From Celeribacter baekdonensis (GTDB lineage Bacteria > Pseudomonadota > Alphaproteobacteria > Rhodobacterales > Rhodobacteraceae): a stretch of DNA of 64,000 nucleotides. The notes beneath the pieces are model-generated. The model did no database searches. It was not told where the DNA came from and worked only from the letters and a program-made list of their open reading frames with translations. Below, piece after piece: positions 18,193 to 29,023 of the stretch. Every line of letters begins with the position of its first letter. Position 1 is the first letter of the stretch. The translations under genes were made by a program, and so were the position numbers. The stretch spans positions 1,488,001 through 1,552,000 of the forward strand of contig NZ_CP028475.1 in NCBI RefSeq assembly GCF_003047105.1. Reading direction: 5' to 3'.

Positions 18193-19845
18193 TTAGCCAA
18201 TCAAAAGCGCGCGCGCAGCCTCGCGGGCAGCCTCAGTGATTGTGTCACCCGCCAACATCCGTGCGAGCTCATCAATCCGCTCCATGTCGCCCAACGGCGT
18301 CACCTCGGATAGCGTCATGCCGTCTTCGACTCGTTTGGCCACGCGCCAATGATGCCCGCCCAAAGCGGCCACTTGCGGACTATGGGTGACGACCAAAACT
18401 TGCCCTTCTGAGGCCAGCGCTTTGAGACGCCGCCCCACCGCATCCGCTGTCGCACCGCCAACACCCCGGTCGATCTCGTCAAAGATCATCGTGACGCCGG
18501 ATTGATCGCGGGTGAGACAGACTTTGAGCGCCAAAAGAAAGCGTGACAATTCCCCGCCAGAGGCGATTTTACCGATCGGACCGGCAGGTGCGCCGGGGTT
18601 GGTGGCGACGGTAAAGGCCACGGCATCGCGGCCCTCTGCGCCCGGTTCGCCCGCTGTGATCTGGGTCGAAAACACCGCACGCTCCATTTTGAGCGGGGCG
18701 AGTTCTTTGGCCATCATCGCGTCCAACTCGGCGGCAGCTTTGGTGCGGGCCTGCGTCAAGGAGCTCGCGACTGTCTCATAGGTGGCTTCGGCTTTTTCGA
18801 CCGCCTTGGCCAGCGCCACAAGATCGCCCGCGCCACTGTCGAGCGCGGTGAGTTTTGCCCGCAGCGCCTCGGCAAACCCACTTAAATCATCGGCCAAAAC
18901 GTTATGTTTGCGCGCCAGTCCGCGGATGGCGAAAAGACGCTCTTCGACCTCTTCCAACTCATGCGGATTAAAGCGCAGAGCCTCAATACAGGCCTCGACG
19001 CCGGACTGGGCATCGGCCAATTCGTTGAGCGCCCGACCCAAGGATTCAATCGCGCCCTCAAGCCGCCCTTCGGCCTTTTCCGCCGCGCCCTCAAGCCAGC
19101 GTAGAGCATCCGCCAACATCCCCTCGCCGCCATCATAGGACAGGGCTTGGTGGGCCTTGGCGACATCAGCGGCGATCTTCTCAGATGATTGCATCAGGCG
19201 ACGCCCGGCATCGAGCTTGGCCTCTTCGCCGGGCTCTGGATTGAGTTTGTCAAATTCGGCCACGGCATGGCGCAGGAATTCTTCTTCGTCCTTGAGCGCG
19301 GCTTGTTCCTTGGTCGCTTTGGCCAAGGCTTTGCGCGCGTCATAAAGCGTTTTCCAAGCCTGACGCACAGAAGCCACCATCGGCTCAAGCCCGCCAAAAC
19401 TGTCCAAAAGTGTCCGGTGGCCGCGCGGGTTCAACAACCCGCGATCATCATGTTGGCCATGCAATTCGACCAAGACATCCGAGAGGCGGCGCAACACATC
19501 GCCCGACACCCGGCGGTCATTCACCCATGCGGTTTTGCGCCCATCGGCGGCATTGACCCGGCGCAGGATCAACTCGCCATCTTCGGCCTCAATGTCCAAT
19601 TCTTTCAACACGTCTTCGGCGTCATGGCCGCGCGGCAAATCGAACACCGCCGTCACTTCACCTTGGGCCGCGCCCGCGCGCACCAAATCCGCACGCCCGC
19701 GCCAGCCCAGCACAAAGCCGAGACTGTCGAGCAGAATGGATTTGCCCGCGCCGGTTTCGCCCGTCAACACATTGAGACCCGGCTGAAACTCAAGCTCCAG
19801 CCGGTCAATGATCAACATGTCCCGGATGTCGAGACTTCTTAACAT
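18193..19845 (-). CDS. recN: DNA repair protein RecN
   Basis: A 550-residue SMC-like ATPase for double-strand break repair. Walker A is LTGETGAGKSILLDSL (residues about 28-43), the central part is helical coiled coil, and the C-terminal signature and Walker B lie in SGGELSRFLLALK and TMIFDEIDRGVGG. It is last in the minus-strand run after bamD with a 19-base gap, so probably co-transcribed with bamD. No SOS box was identifiable by eye. Confidence 0.97.
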   Translation of the reverse strand: MLRSLDIRDMLIIDRLELEFQPGLNVLTGETGAGKSILLDSLGFVLGWRGRADLVRAGAAQGEVTAVFDLPRGHDAEDVLKELDIEAEDGELILRRVNAADGRKTAWVNDRRVSGDVLRRLSDVLVELHGQHDDRGLLNPRGHRTLLDSFGGLEPMVASVRQAWKTLYDARKALAKATKEQAALKDEEEFLRHAVAEFDKLNPEPGEEAKLDAGRRLMQSSEKIAADVAKAHQALSYDGGEGMLADALRWLEGAAEKAEGRLEGAIESLGRALNELADAQSGVEACIEALRFNPHELEEVEERLFAIRGLARKHNVLADDLSGFAEALRAKLTALDSGAGDLVALAKAVEKAEATYETVASSLTQARTKAAAELDAMMAKELAPLKMERAVFSTQITAGEPGAEGRDAVAFTVATNPGAPAGPIGKIASGGELSRFLLALKVCLTRDQSGVTMIFDEIDRGVGGATADAVGRRLKALASEGQVLVVTHSPQVAALGGHHWRVAKRVEDGMTLSEVTPLGDMERIDELARMLAGDTITEAAREAARALLIG

Positions 19846-19864
19846 GAGATGGGCGCTCCGTCCC

Positions 19865-20701
19865 TCAGAGCCATTCGCCGCGGATCATCTGACGATACAC
19901 CGCACCGAGCCAATTGTTCTCAAAGACTTTGGGTTCAAGCCCCTGCCCGGTCAGCAATTTGTAACTGTCCTGATACCACTCGGTCGATTGATAGTTATGA
20001 CCCAAAATCGCCGCCGCAGTTTGCGCCTCTTCGACCAAACCAAGCGACAGGTAGGATTCAACCAACCGATGCAACGCCTCTGGCGTGTGACGGGTGGTTT
20101 GGAATTGCTCGACCACCACACGAAAGCGGTTGGCCGCCGCAGTGTAGTGTTTGTGTTTCAGGTAATAGCGCCCGATTTCCATCTCTTTGCCCGCGAGGTG
20201 GTCAAAGGCGAGATCAAATTTCAGAATCGCCGATCGTGCGTATTCGCTGTCAGGATAGCGTTCGATCACCACGCGCAGCGCCTGAAGCGCTTGGAAGGTC
20301 AGGCCCTGATCGCGTCCGATGTCGTCGATCTGATCATAATAGGACAGTGCGAGCAGGTATTGCGCATAGGCGGCATCCTCATCGGCAGGGTAGAAATCAA
20401 GGAAACGCTGAGCGGAGACGCGCGCATTTTCATAGTCGCGATCCCGGTGATAGGAGAAAGCCTGCATGATCAACGCGCGTTTGGCCCAATCGGAATAGGG
20501 ATAAAGGCGCTCAACCTCGCCAAAATAGAAAGCGGCGTCGCCGAAATCCTTTTGGGTGATCTCATATTCTGCGCGCTTGTAAATCTCTTCTGCCGGGTAG
20601 CCTTCGAGGTCACCTGTGGGTGCGTTGTCTCCACAGGCCACAAGAAAAGCCATGGAAAGTCCAAGCGTTACACCCAATCCGCGTTTGATACGTGCCGTCA
20701 T
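19865..20701 (-). CDS. bamD: Outer membrane assembly lipoprotein BamD
   Basis: A 278-residue lipoprotein. The signal sequence ends in the lipobox FLVACG (Cys near residue 23), followed by repeated TPR-like helices (AEEIYKRAEYEITQKDFGDAAFYFGEVERLYP and further units). BamD is the essential periplasmic TPR partner of BamA in the beta-barrel assembly machine. Its position between lpxC and recN is the usual alphaproteobacterial order. Confidence 0.96.
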   Translation of the reverse strand: MTARIKRGLGVTLGLSMAFLVACGDNAPTGDLEGYPAEEIYKRAEYEITQKDFGDAAFYFGEVERLYPYSDWAKRALIMQAFSYHRDRDYENARVSAQRFLDFYPADEDAAYAQYLLALSYYDQIDDIGRDQGLTFQALQALRVVIERYPDSEYARSAILKFDLAFDHLAGKEMEIGRYYLKHKHYTAAANRFRVVVEQFQTTRHTPEALHRLVESYLSLGLVEEAQTAAAILGHNYQSTEWYQDSYKLLTGQGLEPKVFENNWLGAVYRQMIRGEWL

Positions 20702-20956
20702 GAAAGGTCCTACCTACACCAGTCATCAGCCCCTGAAACATGGGCCGTGACCACACTCCTAACACAGAAAAATCCGGTGCAAAACGTCTTTACGCCGGAA
20801 ATAACGTCACGGTGTAGAGGCTTTTGTGTTTTTCCCTGATCGGGGGATTTTGAAATGCTCCGCCCCTTCCCCACTGAGCGTGATTTCGGCGCAATCTTGT
20901 TCAGATCACCGACATATTGTCAAAGCCGGGAAGGACGTCGAACGCATTGGAAAAGA

Positions 20957-21910
20957 TCAGGCGCAGAACGCCAAATCAGAACGGGACACGCCCGCCCCCG
21001 GAAGACGCGCAGCCGTCGGCGCGTCCACTGTGACATAGGCCCAAGCACCGCGTGTCGCAAAGAGTTCGCGCAGCAAGGCGTTGGTCATCGCGTGACCAGA
21101 TTTTTCACCGACATAGCGACCCAAAATTGGCGCGCCTGCGAGGTACAAATCCCCCAAAGCATCCAACATTTTGTGGCGCACAGGTTCGTCCGCACGGCGT
21201 AAACCGCCCGGGCTCAACACGTCCTGACCATCGACGACGACGGCGTTGTCAAAGGTGCCGCCAAGCGCCAAACCGTTTTGCTGCATATGATCCACATCCG
21301 CCTTACGGCAGAAGGTGCGGCAATTCGACAGTTCACGCACAAAGGCACCATTGGCCATAACCAAACGTTTGTCCTGCACGCCGATGGCTTCGTCCGCGAA
21401 ATCAATGTGGAAATCAATTTCCAAGGTTTCTGCTGGCTCAAGACGCGCTTTGGCGGACCCATTGGTGATTTCGACCGGCTTGAGAATTTTCAGCGCGCGG
21501 GTCGGGCCGTCCTGTGTGACAAGACCCACAGCCAAAAGACCGTCCACGAAAGGCGCCGCGGAACCATCCAGGATCGGCACCTCAGGCCCATCAATGGAGA
21601 CAGTGGCGTTGTTGATGCCACAGCCCGCAAGCGCAGCCATGATATGTTCGATGGTCGACACCTCTGCGCCATCTTCGTTACGGATCAAAGTGCAGAGCTG
21701 CGACGGGACAACATGGTCCCATCGTGCCGGAATGATCGCATCGCGCAGATCAGCCGCGTCTGAGACGATATCTGAGCGCACAAAGGTGATGCCGGTGTTG
21801 GCCGGCGCAGGCGCGACAACCATACACACGGGTGCACCGGAATGGAGACCCACCCCGTCGAACCGAACTTTGCTTGCTACCGTGGTCTGCACCATAGGCC
21901 TCACATCCAT
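20957..21910 (-). CDS. lpxC: UDP-3-O-acyl-N-acetylglucosamine deacetylase LpxC
   Basis: A 317-residue zinc deacetylase, the committed step of lipid A synthesis. It starts with the typical QTTVASKVRFDGVGLHSGAPV. Zinc ligands are visible: His in TIEHIMAALAGCGI, and His and Asp in RHKMLDALGDLYLAG; the late GHAMTNALLREL carries the catalytic His. An internal Met at residue 6, preceded by GTGAGG, is an alternative start. It is downstream of ftsZ, separated by a terminator and a 348-base gap. Confidence 0.97.
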   Translation of the reverse strand: MDVRPMVQTTVASKVRFDGVGLHSGAPVCMVVAPAPANTGITFVRSDIVSDAADLRDAIIPARWDHVVPSQLCTLIRNEDGAEVSTIEHIMAALAGCGINNATVSIDGPEVPILDGSAAPFVDGLLAVGLVTQDGPTRALKILKPVEITNGSAKARLEPAETLEIDFHIDFADEAIGVQDKRLVMANGAFVRELSNCRTFCRKADVDHMQQNGLALGGTFDNAVVVDGQDVLSPGGLRRADEPVRHKMLDALGDLYLAGAPILGRYVGEKSGHAMTNALLRELFATRGAWAYVTVDAPTAARLPGAGVSRSDLAFCA

Positions 21911-22258
21911 TTTCCCACGCAGATTGCGTTTCTCGCGGGTTATATCTTTGCCGATCTTGCACCGCGTTTTGCGGGACGTGCCTCGCTTGGCTGTGCATAT
22001 CGGCCCCTCACGCCACCCCGGCGCTTGGTTTCCCCTGTCCTAACCAAGAACAGGGGCCAGCCTCAACTCAATCTTTGTAACGGATTGAAACATGTTCACG
22101 CCCCATAAGGCAGAATTTCGCGCACCCCCACGCCGCGCCGCAGCAAGCCATTGTTACAAAAAGAAAAAGGCCGCCCAAAGGCGACCTCTCAATGTCGTGA
22201 TTTTTAGAAAATGTGACCCAAATAAACCCGCATCACAGTGCGCAATCACAGATTTATG
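21911..22258. other. ftsZ-lpxC intergenic region
   Basis: A 348-base gap holding the ftsZ terminator (22164-22186) and presumably an lpxC promoter. No gene or further repeat is seen. Confidence 0.5.
22164..22186 (-). terminator. Terminator after ftsZ
   Basis: On the minus strand GGTCGCC-TTTG-GGCGGCC is followed by TTTTTCTTTTT, 73 bases past the ftsZ stop. Confidence 0.85.
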
Positions 22259-23908
22259 TCAGTTTGCCTGACGACGCAGGAAGGCTGGGATCTCGATCTT
22301 TTCCGCTTCCGGGTTCGGATCTTGATCTTCGTCATAGGCCTGATGAACCTGCGGACGAACCTGAGGCTGCGCACCAAAACGGGCTTGCGGCTGGGCTTGA
22401 GGTTGGGGCGCAGGACGCGCCTCGGCCTCTGAACCATGGCCGGTCATGCGACCAATCAAAGAGTTGATGCCAAAGCGACCGGCTTTGGCTGCATTCGGAT
22501 CAGCCTGTGGATGCGGATCAGCCCGCATGTCTGCGCGCGGTTGCTTGGCCACGGCGGCTTGCAACCGGGCCAGAGCTTCGGGCGACGGTGTGCCTGCGGA
22601 CGGTGCACGCGGCGCGACAAACGCGTCGGCTTCCGGTTCATACATCGCCGGTTGCGGCGCGGGTTGCGGACGCGGCTGATAGGCCGGAGCCGGAACATCG
22701 TCTTCCATGGCGCGGAAATCGGCCTGACGCTGCTCATAGCGGGCCTCATGTTGAGCCTCAGAGCGCGCATTCACTTGCGGATCGAACACATCAAGCGTCG
22801 GCTGGGCCGGTTCTTCGACCGGCGCGGCCTGTGCGGCGACCGGTGCTGCGGGCGCGTGTTCGATTTTCTCTTCGACTTCAGCAGGCGCGGCCAGCGGTTC
22901 GGCCAAACGGCGACGCGCCACCGGCATTTCGCCGTAAGATTGGTTGGCGTCGATCCCCGTTGCCACAACAGACACGCGCATCATGCCGTCCAACGTGGAA
23001 TCCATCGTCGAGCCAACGATGATATTGGCCTCCGGGTCCACCTCTTCGCGGATGCGGTTGGCGGCTTCGTCCAATTCGAACAAGGTCAAATCGTGGCCGC
23101 CGGTGATGTTGATCAACACGCCTTTTGCGCCGCGCAGGGAGATCTCGTCCAACAGCGGGTTGGCGATGGCTTTTTCCGCAGCTTCAATGGCGCGGTTTTC
23201 ACCGGACGCTTCGCCCGTGCCCATCATCGCTTTGCCCATCTCGTCCATCACGGCGCGCACGTCGGCAAAGTCGAGGTTGATCAGGCCCGGACGGACCATC
23301 AGGTCGGTCACACCTTTGACGCCCTGATAGAGCACGTCATCGGCCATGGAGAAGGCTTCGGTAAAGGTGGTTTTTTCATTGGCCAGACGGAACAGGTTCT
23401 GGTTCGGAATGATGATCAACGTGTCGACCATCTTTTGCAGCGCCTCAACGCCCTCTTCGGCCTGACGCATGCGTTTCGCGCCTTCGAATTGGAACGGCTT
23501 GGTCACAACACCCACGGTCAAGACGCCCAGTTCACGCGCCGCCTGAGCGATGATCGGAGCGGCGCCTGTGCCCGTGCCACCGCCCATACCGGCGGTGATA
23601 AAGCACATATGCGCGCCAGCGAGGTGATCGACAATCTGTTCGATGCTTTCTTCGGCAGCGGCGGCCCCAACGGAGGGACGTGCGCCCGCCCCTAAACCCT
23701 CGGTGACCTTCACGCCCATCTGGATGCGGGCCGCGGCCTTGGCGTGTTGCAAAGCTTGTGCGTCGGTGTTCGCAACAACGAAATCGACCCCCTCAAGCTC
23801 TTTTTCGATCATGTTGTTGACCGCGTTGCCACCGGCCCCGCCGACACCAAACACTGTGATTTTCGGTTTCAACTCGTCCCGATCGGGCATCGTCAGATTC
23901 AAAGCCAT
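22259..23908 (-). CDS. ftsZ: Cell division protein FtsZ
   Basis: A 549-residue tubulin-like GTPase forming the division ring. The GTP-binding signature [12 protein letters not shown] is near residue 108, and [16 protein letters not shown] near the start. After residue about 320 there is a long Pro/Ala/Gln-rich linker of roughly 215 residues, typical for alphaproteobacteria. The end [14 protein letters not shown] is the conserved C-terminal peptide that binds FtsA and other membrane anchors. It has a 464-base upstream gap with its own likely promoter. Confidence 0.98.
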   Translation of the reverse strand: MALNLTMPDRDELKPKITVFGVGGAGGNAVNNMIEKELEGVDFVVANTDAQALQHAKAAARIQMGVKVTEGLGAGARPSVGAAAAEESIEQIVDHLAGAHMCFITAGMGGGTGTGAAPIIAQAARELGVLTVGVVTKPFQFEGAKRMRQAEEGVEALQKMVDTLIIIPNQNLFRLANEKTTFTEAFSMADDVLYQGVKGVTDLMVRPGLINLDFADVRAVMDEMGKAMMGTGEASGENRAIEAAEKAIANPLLDEISLRGAKGVLINITGGHDLTLFELDEAANRIREEVDPEANIIVGSTMDSTLDGMMRVSVVATGIDANQSYGEMPVARRRLAEPLAAPAEVEEKIEHAPAAPVAAQAAPVEEPAQPTLDVFDPQVNARSEAQHEARYEQRQADFRAMEDDVPAPAYQPRPQPAPQPAMYEPEADAFVAPRAPSAGTPSPEALARLQAAVAKQPRADMRADPHPQADPNAAKAGRFGINSLIGRMTGHGSEAEARPAPQPQAQPQARFGAQPQVRPQVHQAYDEDQDPNPEAEKIEIPAFLRRQAN

Positions 23909-24372
23909 GATCTACCGCCTGCTTTCCAATGCGAGCGCGCGTGCGTCTGCCCGTGCTGCCCGTATAACTGTCCCCGCCCCTGAATCGGGGCAAAATTTAC
24001 CTGTTCATCCTAAATCTTAGGGGGTTTGGCGCGGTTCGTCATCCCAAAAACATGATTTCGCCACAAAATATAGGGTTAACCCCGCTAAACTCGGCGGGAT
24101 TTTGCGCAAAACCCCAGATTTAGGGGGTAACAAAGCAATCATAGCTATGGAACGGACCAAATCCGCTCCATATCCTCTCAAAAGAGGCGAACCTGCGCGT
24201 ATCGCGCTGTCATGTCGGGGCACTGCTCGGTGCCACTTTTGCCGTGTCTCGCCTTATCCGCGCCGATTTGACGGCGTCGTTGACGTCAAAGGGGCGTCTT
24301 TGCCTCTGGCGGACGTTGTCTCATCCGCTCTGCGTTTCGTTTAGCATAGCCCCGGAGGGCACTGCAATCCGT
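23909..24372. other. ftsA-ftsZ intergenic region
   Basis: An unusually long 464-base gap inside the cluster. It contains the large dyad at 24146-24172, an adjacent CCTCT-CAAA-AGAGG hairpin (24174-24187), a GGGTTAACCCC palindrome near 24072, and two similar stretches ending in TTAGGGGGT (about 24016 and 24119). TTAACCCCGCTAAAC resembles a degenerate CtrA site (TTAA-N7-TTAA), but the spacing and second half are poor. It probably carries the ftsZ promoter and leader. Confidence 0.5.
24146..24172. promoter_or_regulatory. 27-base dyad upstream of ftsZ
   Basis: TATGGA-A-CGGA-CCAAA-TCCG-C-TCCATA: ten paired bases with a single mismatch. It may be an operator or, if transcribed, a hairpin in the ftsZ leader; it lies about 240 bases upstream of the start. 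Confidence 0.45.
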
Positions 24373-25704
24373 TTACCAATTGTCTTTGAACCACCGCATC
24401 GCCCGTTTGAGCGAACGCGCCGGATAGCGTTCGGTCGGGATTTCGAAATCCCACCATTCGTCTTGCGGATTGGCCGCAAAGAGACACAGACCAACAGCCG
24501 ACGCAAAGGCCGCCCCGGTCGCCGCCTGCGGCAGGCCCTGAACGCGCAAAGGCCGACCGATGCGCACCTGTTGACCCAGAATTTTTGGCGCCAACGTATC
24601 CAGCCCCGGAATTTGCGAGGCCCCGCCCGTCAACACGATCTGTTGGCTTGGCAGATGCTCAAAACCTGCGGCGTCCAAACACTCGCGCACACCTTCCAGA
24701 ATTTCTTCGACGCGCGGACGGATGATCCCGATCACCTCAGAGCGGCTCACGGTGCGACGATCGCGCTCCCAATCGCCACTGTCGCCCCCGACTTCGATCA
24801 TCTCGCGGTCGTCCATCCCGGTGGCCACAACGCCGCCGTAGAACGTCTTGATCCGCTCCGCCGTCGCCGCCGAGATTTGCAAGCCCATCGCGATGTCGGA
24901 GGTGACATGATCGCCGCCCATCCGCACAGAGTCCGCATAGATCATGTGTTTTTTCATAAAGATCGACACATCGGTCGAACCGCCGCCCATATCGACACAG
25001 GCCGCACCCAGCTCTTGTTCATCTTCAACCAGCGCCGAAATGCCCGACACATAGGCACCGGACGCCACACCCGCGACCTCAAGGTCACAGCGTTTGATGC
25101 AATACAACAGGTTCTGGATCACCGCGCCATCGACGGTGAGCATATGCATATCCACCGCAAGGTTTTGCCCGGCTTGACCGCGCGGATCAGACAGACCCGA
25201 GCGATGATCCAGCGCAAAATTGACCGGCTGGGCATGAAGCACCTCGCGATGAGGACCATAATCGGGCACCTCAGAGGCGGCCAAAACGCGCGCTACATCT
25301 TGTTCGGACACGATATTTTGTTCGACTTCGACCTGACCGTCCAAGCCATATGAACGCGGATGTCCGCCAGAGAAACAGGCGATAACGTGATCGACGCGGG
25401 TCTGGGCCATCTTCTGCGCCGCTTGCACAGCGGTGCGAATGGCGCGTTCGGTTTCGGCCATGGCGTCAATCTCGCCAAAGCGCACACCGCGCGAGCGTGT
25501 GGTCGCAGCACCAATCACCCGAAACGAGGATTGCCCGGCCAAAGCCCCCACGCCCTCGCCGCCGACAAAGCCATCGCCATCAAAGCGCAACACAAGACAG
25601 GCGATTTTGGAGGTGCCCACATCCAAAATGGCGACCACGCCACGTTGCAACGCCGCTTTGCGCATGTTCCGCATGGCCCGCTGGGCTGCATAAAGATCCG
25701 TCAT
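24373..25704 (-). CDS. ftsA: Cell division protein FtsA
   Basis: A 443-residue actin-like ATPase that anchors FtsZ to the membrane. Nucleotide-binding blocks are visible: VAILDVGTSKIACLVL near residue 25, AACVDMGGGSTDVSIF near residue 232, and VLTGGASQIPGLD near residue 359. The C-terminus ARSLKRAMRWFKDNW is the amphipathic membrane-targeting helix. It overlaps the ftsQ stop by four bases (ATGA type), so translation is probably coupled. Confidence 0.98.
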   Translation of the reverse strand: MTDLYAAQRAMRNMRKAALQRGVVAILDVGTSKIACLVLRFDGDGFVGGEGVGALAGQSSFRVIGAATTRSRGVRFGEIDAMAETERAIRTAVQAAQKMAQTRVDHVIACFSGGHPRSYGLDGQVEVEQNIVSEQDVARVLAASEVPDYGPHREVLHAQPVNFALDHRSGLSDPRGQAGQNLAVDMHMLTVDGAVIQNLLYCIKRCDLEVAGVASGAYVSGISALVEDEQELGAACVDMGGGSTDVSIFMKKHMIYADSVRMGGDHVTSDIAMGLQISAATAERIKTFYGGVVATGMDDREMIEVGGDSGDWERDRRTVSRSEVIGIIRPRVEEILEGVRECLDAAGFEHLPSQQIVLTGGASQIPGLDTLAPKILGQQVRIGRPLRVQGLPQAATGAAFASAVGLCLFAANPQDEWWDFEIPTERYPARSLKRAMRWFKDNW

Positions 25705-26687
25705 CTGTACGACACTCCAAGTTCCACGCCCTGAAGCCTGCGCATCTCGTCTTGCGCCGCCTCAGTCAATTGTAACGTTGGCCGATTGGGCCGACGCATA
25801 TCCACCGCTTTGACATCACGGCCCAAAAGGTCTTTGGCCTGATTTAACGCCATCACCTGCGCCAAAGCGCCCAGAGGGTTCTCCTCCGGCAACATGATGA
25901 CTTGATCGCGGTCCAACACCACATTCCAACGCCGCTCGCCAACCCGCACCAGCCCGCGCAAACGCGGCATGATCGGCTTTGCCGCATTCAAAATCGCCAG
26001 TGCTTCGGCCACATCACGTTCGGCTCCAACGCCCGCAATCAGCGGCAGATCGGGCCGATCCACCCGGTGCTCCAAAGCCGCAACCCGGTGGCCATCAACG
26101 TCAAGCATCTCAAGCCCATGCGGACCGCGCCAGACCACAGCAGGCGTGCGTTCGGTGATGTCGATCTGCAAAATCCCGCCCGCGCGGACCCGAAGACCCG
26201 CCTTCGCCACGGCATCCAGACTTTCAATTTGATCCAACATCCCCGGCAGGTCGAGATCAAAGGAGGACAGCGGAAAATCCACCGAAGTGATTTCGCGAAT
26301 GTCCTCGGACAGCTCCCCCGACGCGCCATCAATGGCCATCAGTTTAACCATGAATTCCGGGCGGTTTTGGATGTCGCGTTTGACCTCGGCCACAGTGTCA
26401 TTGAAGGCCATTCGATTGTCGGCATCTACGAACCATAGCCCAACACAGCCCGCAATCGCCAAGACCGGGGCGATGCGCCGCATGAAAAATCGGAAAGACG
26501 GGGTCAGCCACAGCCGGTTGAACCGGTACGCCGCGCGCGAGGGCGCCGGATCACGCGGACGGGCCGGGGCCTGTGCGGAGGTGTCGCCAAGACGCGCACG
26601 CAACGCCCGCGCCACAGCTTCGGACACACGCGCCGATCCGCCCATGGTCGGCGCTTTGGCAAACTCAACCGGGTCTATCGGTCGCAT
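25701..26687 (-). CDS. ftsQ: Cell division protein FtsQ
   Basis: A 328-residue bitopic protein. [11 protein letters not shown] at 26687 is chosen as start because it overlaps the end of ddl as is usual. A cytoplasmic N-terminal region of about 90 residues precedes one membrane segment ([15 protein letters not shown]), then a POTRA domain and the FtsQ beta domain ([20 protein letters not shown], then [19 protein letters not shown]). It recruits FtsB/FtsL to the divisome in the periplasm. Confidence 0.94.
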   Translation of the reverse strand: MRPIDPVEFAKAPTMGGSARVSEAVARALRARLGDTSAQAPARPRDPAPSRAAYRFNRLWLTPSFRFFMRRIAPVLAIAGCVGLWFVDADNRMAFNDTVAEVKRDIQNRPEFMVKLMAIDGASGELSEDIREITSVDFPLSSFDLDLPGMLDQIESLDAVAKAGLRVRAGGILQIDITERTPAVVWRGPHGLEMLDVDGHRVAALEHRVDRPDLPLIAGVGAERDVAEALAILNAAKPIMPRLRGLVRVGERRWNVVLDRDQVIMLPEENPLGALAQVMALNQAKDLLGRDVKAVDMRRPNRPTLQLTEAAQDEMRRLQGVELGVSYR

Positions 26688-27586
26688 GAGGCGTCCTCCA
26701 CCATCCAGGCCACAAACTGACCGAATGTCATACCGCATTTCTGCGCTTGCTCGGGCGACAGCGAGGTCGGCGTCATCCCCGGCTGAGTGTTGGTCTCCAA
26801 CAAGATCAAGCCCGCAAGGCCCTTGCTTTCATCCCAGCGAAAATCGGTGCGCGACACGCCACGGCAGCCCAAAGCATTATGGGCGCGCAGGGCGTAGTCT
26901 TGACAGGCCTGAGTGATCTCATCGGGGATCTCGGCGGGGCAGACATGGCGCGACCCGCCCTCTTTATATTTCGCGTCGTAATCGTACCACCCATCGGTGA
27001 GGATATCGGTGACGCACAGCGCACGATCGCCCATCACCGAACAGGTCAACTCACGTCCTGGCGCAAACGCTTCGACCATCACAACGGGCGGCATGCCGGC
27101 GGCAAGGCGCGGGGCATTTGCCCCCTCATGCACCAAATAAACACCCACGGAGGAGCCTTCGTTATAGGGTTTCACCACATAGGGCGGCGCGATCACATGA
27201 CCGGCCTCAACCTCTTCGCGGCGCGCCAAAACGGAGGCCACAATGGGGAGGCCCGCACGGACGTAAATCTCTTTGGTCTTTTCTTTGTCCATGGCCAGAG
27301 CCGAGGCCAGAACGCCGGAGTGGGAATAGGGAAGGCGCATCCATTCCAGAATGCCTTGGACACAGCCGTCTTCGCCATAGCGGCCATGCAGCGCGTTGAA
27401 CACGACATCGGGCTGACAGGCGGTCAGTTGCGCGCAGAGGTCTTCGCCTGCGTCAATCTCGATAACCTCATATCCTTCACCCCGAAGTGCTTTGGCGCAT
27501 TCACGCCCGGAGACCAAAGACACCTCGCGCTCAGCCGAGGGTCCGCCTTTGAGTACCGCCACTTTCAGGGACTGCCTGCTCGACAT
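26675..27586 (-). CDS. ddl: D-alanine--D-alanine ligase
   Basis: A 303-residue ATP-grasp enzyme making the D-Ala-D-Ala dipeptide for peptidoglycan. The N-terminus [20 protein letters not shown] is the Ddl signature. [19 protein letters not shown] is the ATP-binding region, and [22 protein letters not shown] holds the Mg-binding and substrate loops. A GTG two codons upstream is an alternative start. It precedes ftsQ with a 13-base overlap. Confidence 0.96.
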   Translation of the reverse strand: MSSRQSLKVAVLKGGPSAEREVSLVSGRECAKALRGEGYEVIEIDAGEDLCAQLTACQPDVVFNALHGRYGEDGCVQGILEWMRLPYSHSGVLASALAMDKEKTKEIYVRAGLPIVASVLARREEVEAGHVIAPPYVVKPYNEGSSVGVYLVHEGANAPRLAAGMPPVVMVEAFAPGRELTCSVMGDRALCVTDILTDGWYDYDAKYKEGGSRHVCPAEIPDEITQACQDYALRAHNALGCRGVSRTDFRWDESKGLAGLILLETNTQPGMTPTSLSPEQAQKCGMTFGQFVAWMVEDASCDR

Positions 27587-27717
27587 GCCCACTCGTGCCT
27601 CAAATATCTGGAGCCTTATGGTGGCCCCTTTAGCTGTGAGATCTGTTTCGATCTCTTTTTATAAACGAGCCCTATGTTTGGCCCTGTCTTTCAGGGGTAT
27701 ATGTGACCCCTGCCATG

Positions 27718-27743
27718 AAAGAGCCTGATTTTGCGGCTCTTTT
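27718..27743. terminator. Hairpin between murB and ddl
   Basis: AAAGAGCC...GGCTCTTTT, 29 bases downstream of murB, with A/T runs on both sides. It suggests that ddl to ftsZ have their own promoter in 27593-27717. Confidence 0.7.
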
Positions 27744-27771
27744 CAACTCCCCGTTTGTGGGGAATGCACTT

Positions 27772-28743
27772 TTACGCGTTTTGCTCTGTAGATGATTCGG
27801 ATGCAAGCCCATCTTCGACAGGATCGCCCAAAAATTCACCAACGCGCTTGATTTCCCATTGTAACGCGAGCCCGGCGTTTTGGAATACCCTTTTTCTCAC
27901 CGTCTCTCCCAAAGTTTCAAGATCATGCGCGGTGGCCACACCCGTGTTGATCATGAAATTGGAATGTTTCTCGCTCATCTGCGCGCCGCCAATGGCAAAT
28001 CCGCGCAGGCCCGCGTCATCAATCACTTTCCATGCCTTCAACTCATGGCTGTCATCCGCCTGCCCGGTCGAGGAAAATCCCGCCGGATTGCGAAAGGTCG
28101 AGCCCGCAGAACGCTCTTTAACCGGCTGGCTCGCATCGCGTTTGGCCAATTGATCGGCCATGCGCGCCTCTAACATTTCGGGATCGGCGGCTTCGGCCTC
28201 GAATGTCGCCTCAACGATCACCCAGCCCTCGGGCAGCTCGGTTTGACGGTAGCGGAATTGCAAATCATCGGAGGTCAGCGTGACCAGTTCGCCCGCCCGC
28301 GTCACCGCCTGGGCCGAGACAAAATGATCCGCCACATACGACCCGTAGCAACCCGCATTCATCCGCACCGCGCCGCCAATCGCGCCGGGTATGGTGCGCA
28401 GGAAAGTCAGGTCCAGCCCAGCGGCCGCAGCTTTGCGCGCGACATGGGCATCAAGTGCCGCAACACCTGCGGTGATACGGGTGCCGTCGATGGCGATCTG
28501 ATTGAAGCCGCGCCCCATACGGATCACCACAGCGCGGATGCCGCCATCGCGCACGATCAGATTGGACCCCACACCCATCGGGAACACCGCCACACTGGCG
28601 TCAAGGGCGGCCAAAAAGCTCTGCAAATCCGCCAAATCCGCCGGTTGAAACAGCGCATCCGCAGGCCCGCCAACGCGCAGCCACGTCAGATCGGCCAAAG
28701 CGCGCTGTTCGCTCAAGGTGCCACGCACATCAGGATAGGTCAT
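27772..28743 (-). CDS. murB: UDP-N-acetylenolpyruvoylglucosamine reductase MurB
   Basis: A 323-residue FAD enzyme reducing UDP-GlcNAc-enolpyruvate to UDP-MurNAc. The start [13 protein letters not shown] at 28743 overlaps the preceding stop by four bases. FAD-domain motifs: [32 protein letters not shown] and [22 protein letters not shown] [18 protein letters not shown]. The end SAGSTFRNP carries the catalytic Ser, and [13 protein letters not shown] is the last block. Ends before a hairpin terminator. Confidence 0.97.
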   Translation of the reverse strand: MTYPDVRGTLSEQRALADLTWLRVGGPADALFQPADLADLQSFLAALDASVAVFPMGVGSNLIVRDGGIRAVVIRMGRGFNQIAIDGTRITAGVAALDAHVARKAAAAGLDLTFLRTIPGAIGGAVRMNAGCYGSYVADHFVSAQAVTRAGELVTLTSDDLQFRYRQTELPEGWVIVEATFEAEAADPEMLEARMADQLAKRDASQPVKERSAGSTFRNPAGFSSTGQADDSHELKAWKVIDDAGLRGFAIGGAQMSEKHSNFMINTGVATAHDLETLGETVRKRVFQNAGLALQWEIKRVGEFLGDPVEDGLASESSTEQNA

Positions 28744-29006
28744 TCGGCTGGGCCTTTTGTCATCGCGCCTTTGATCCACCGGCCCAGATAAATCACCGGC
28801 CAGCGCAGGATCGACACCCCCGCCGCAAAGACGATGAGCCCGATCCATGGGCCGTTTTCATAGGTGACATAGCCCAAAAGGGGAACCCCAAGCGCAATCA
28901 GCCCGTAAGCAGCGGGCCAATGGGCACGTTTGGACGGAAACATGGCGATCACATTCGCCAAAATAGCCCAAACACAGGCCAACATCAGGGAGATCGTCAT
29001 CGTCAT
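28740..29006 (-). CDS. DUF2484 membrane protein (copy 1)
   Basis: An 88-residue protein with three hydrophobic segments ([55 protein letters not shown]), matching DUF2484, a Rhodobacteraceae family usually found between murC and murB. The start MTMTISLML at 29006 is the first Met of the hydrophobic part. The stop overlaps the murB start by four bases, suggesting coupled translation. Unknown role, probably linked to cell-wall synthesis by context only. Confidence 0.8.
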   Translation of the reverse strand: MTMTISLMLACVWAILANVIAMFPSKRAHWPAAYGLIALGVPLLGYVTYENGPWIGLIVFAAGVSILRWPVIYLGRWIKGAMTKGPAE

Positions 29007-29023
29007 AGCAAAGCCACTTTCTG

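Noticed and set aside
22436-23695. A 419-residue plus-strand open frame opposite ftsZ
   Set aside because: It is the antisense shadow of ftsZ in high-GC DNA, rich in Arg/His/Gly with no domain pattern. The same holds for long antisense frames over ftsI (43125-44384) and murF (39898-41076).
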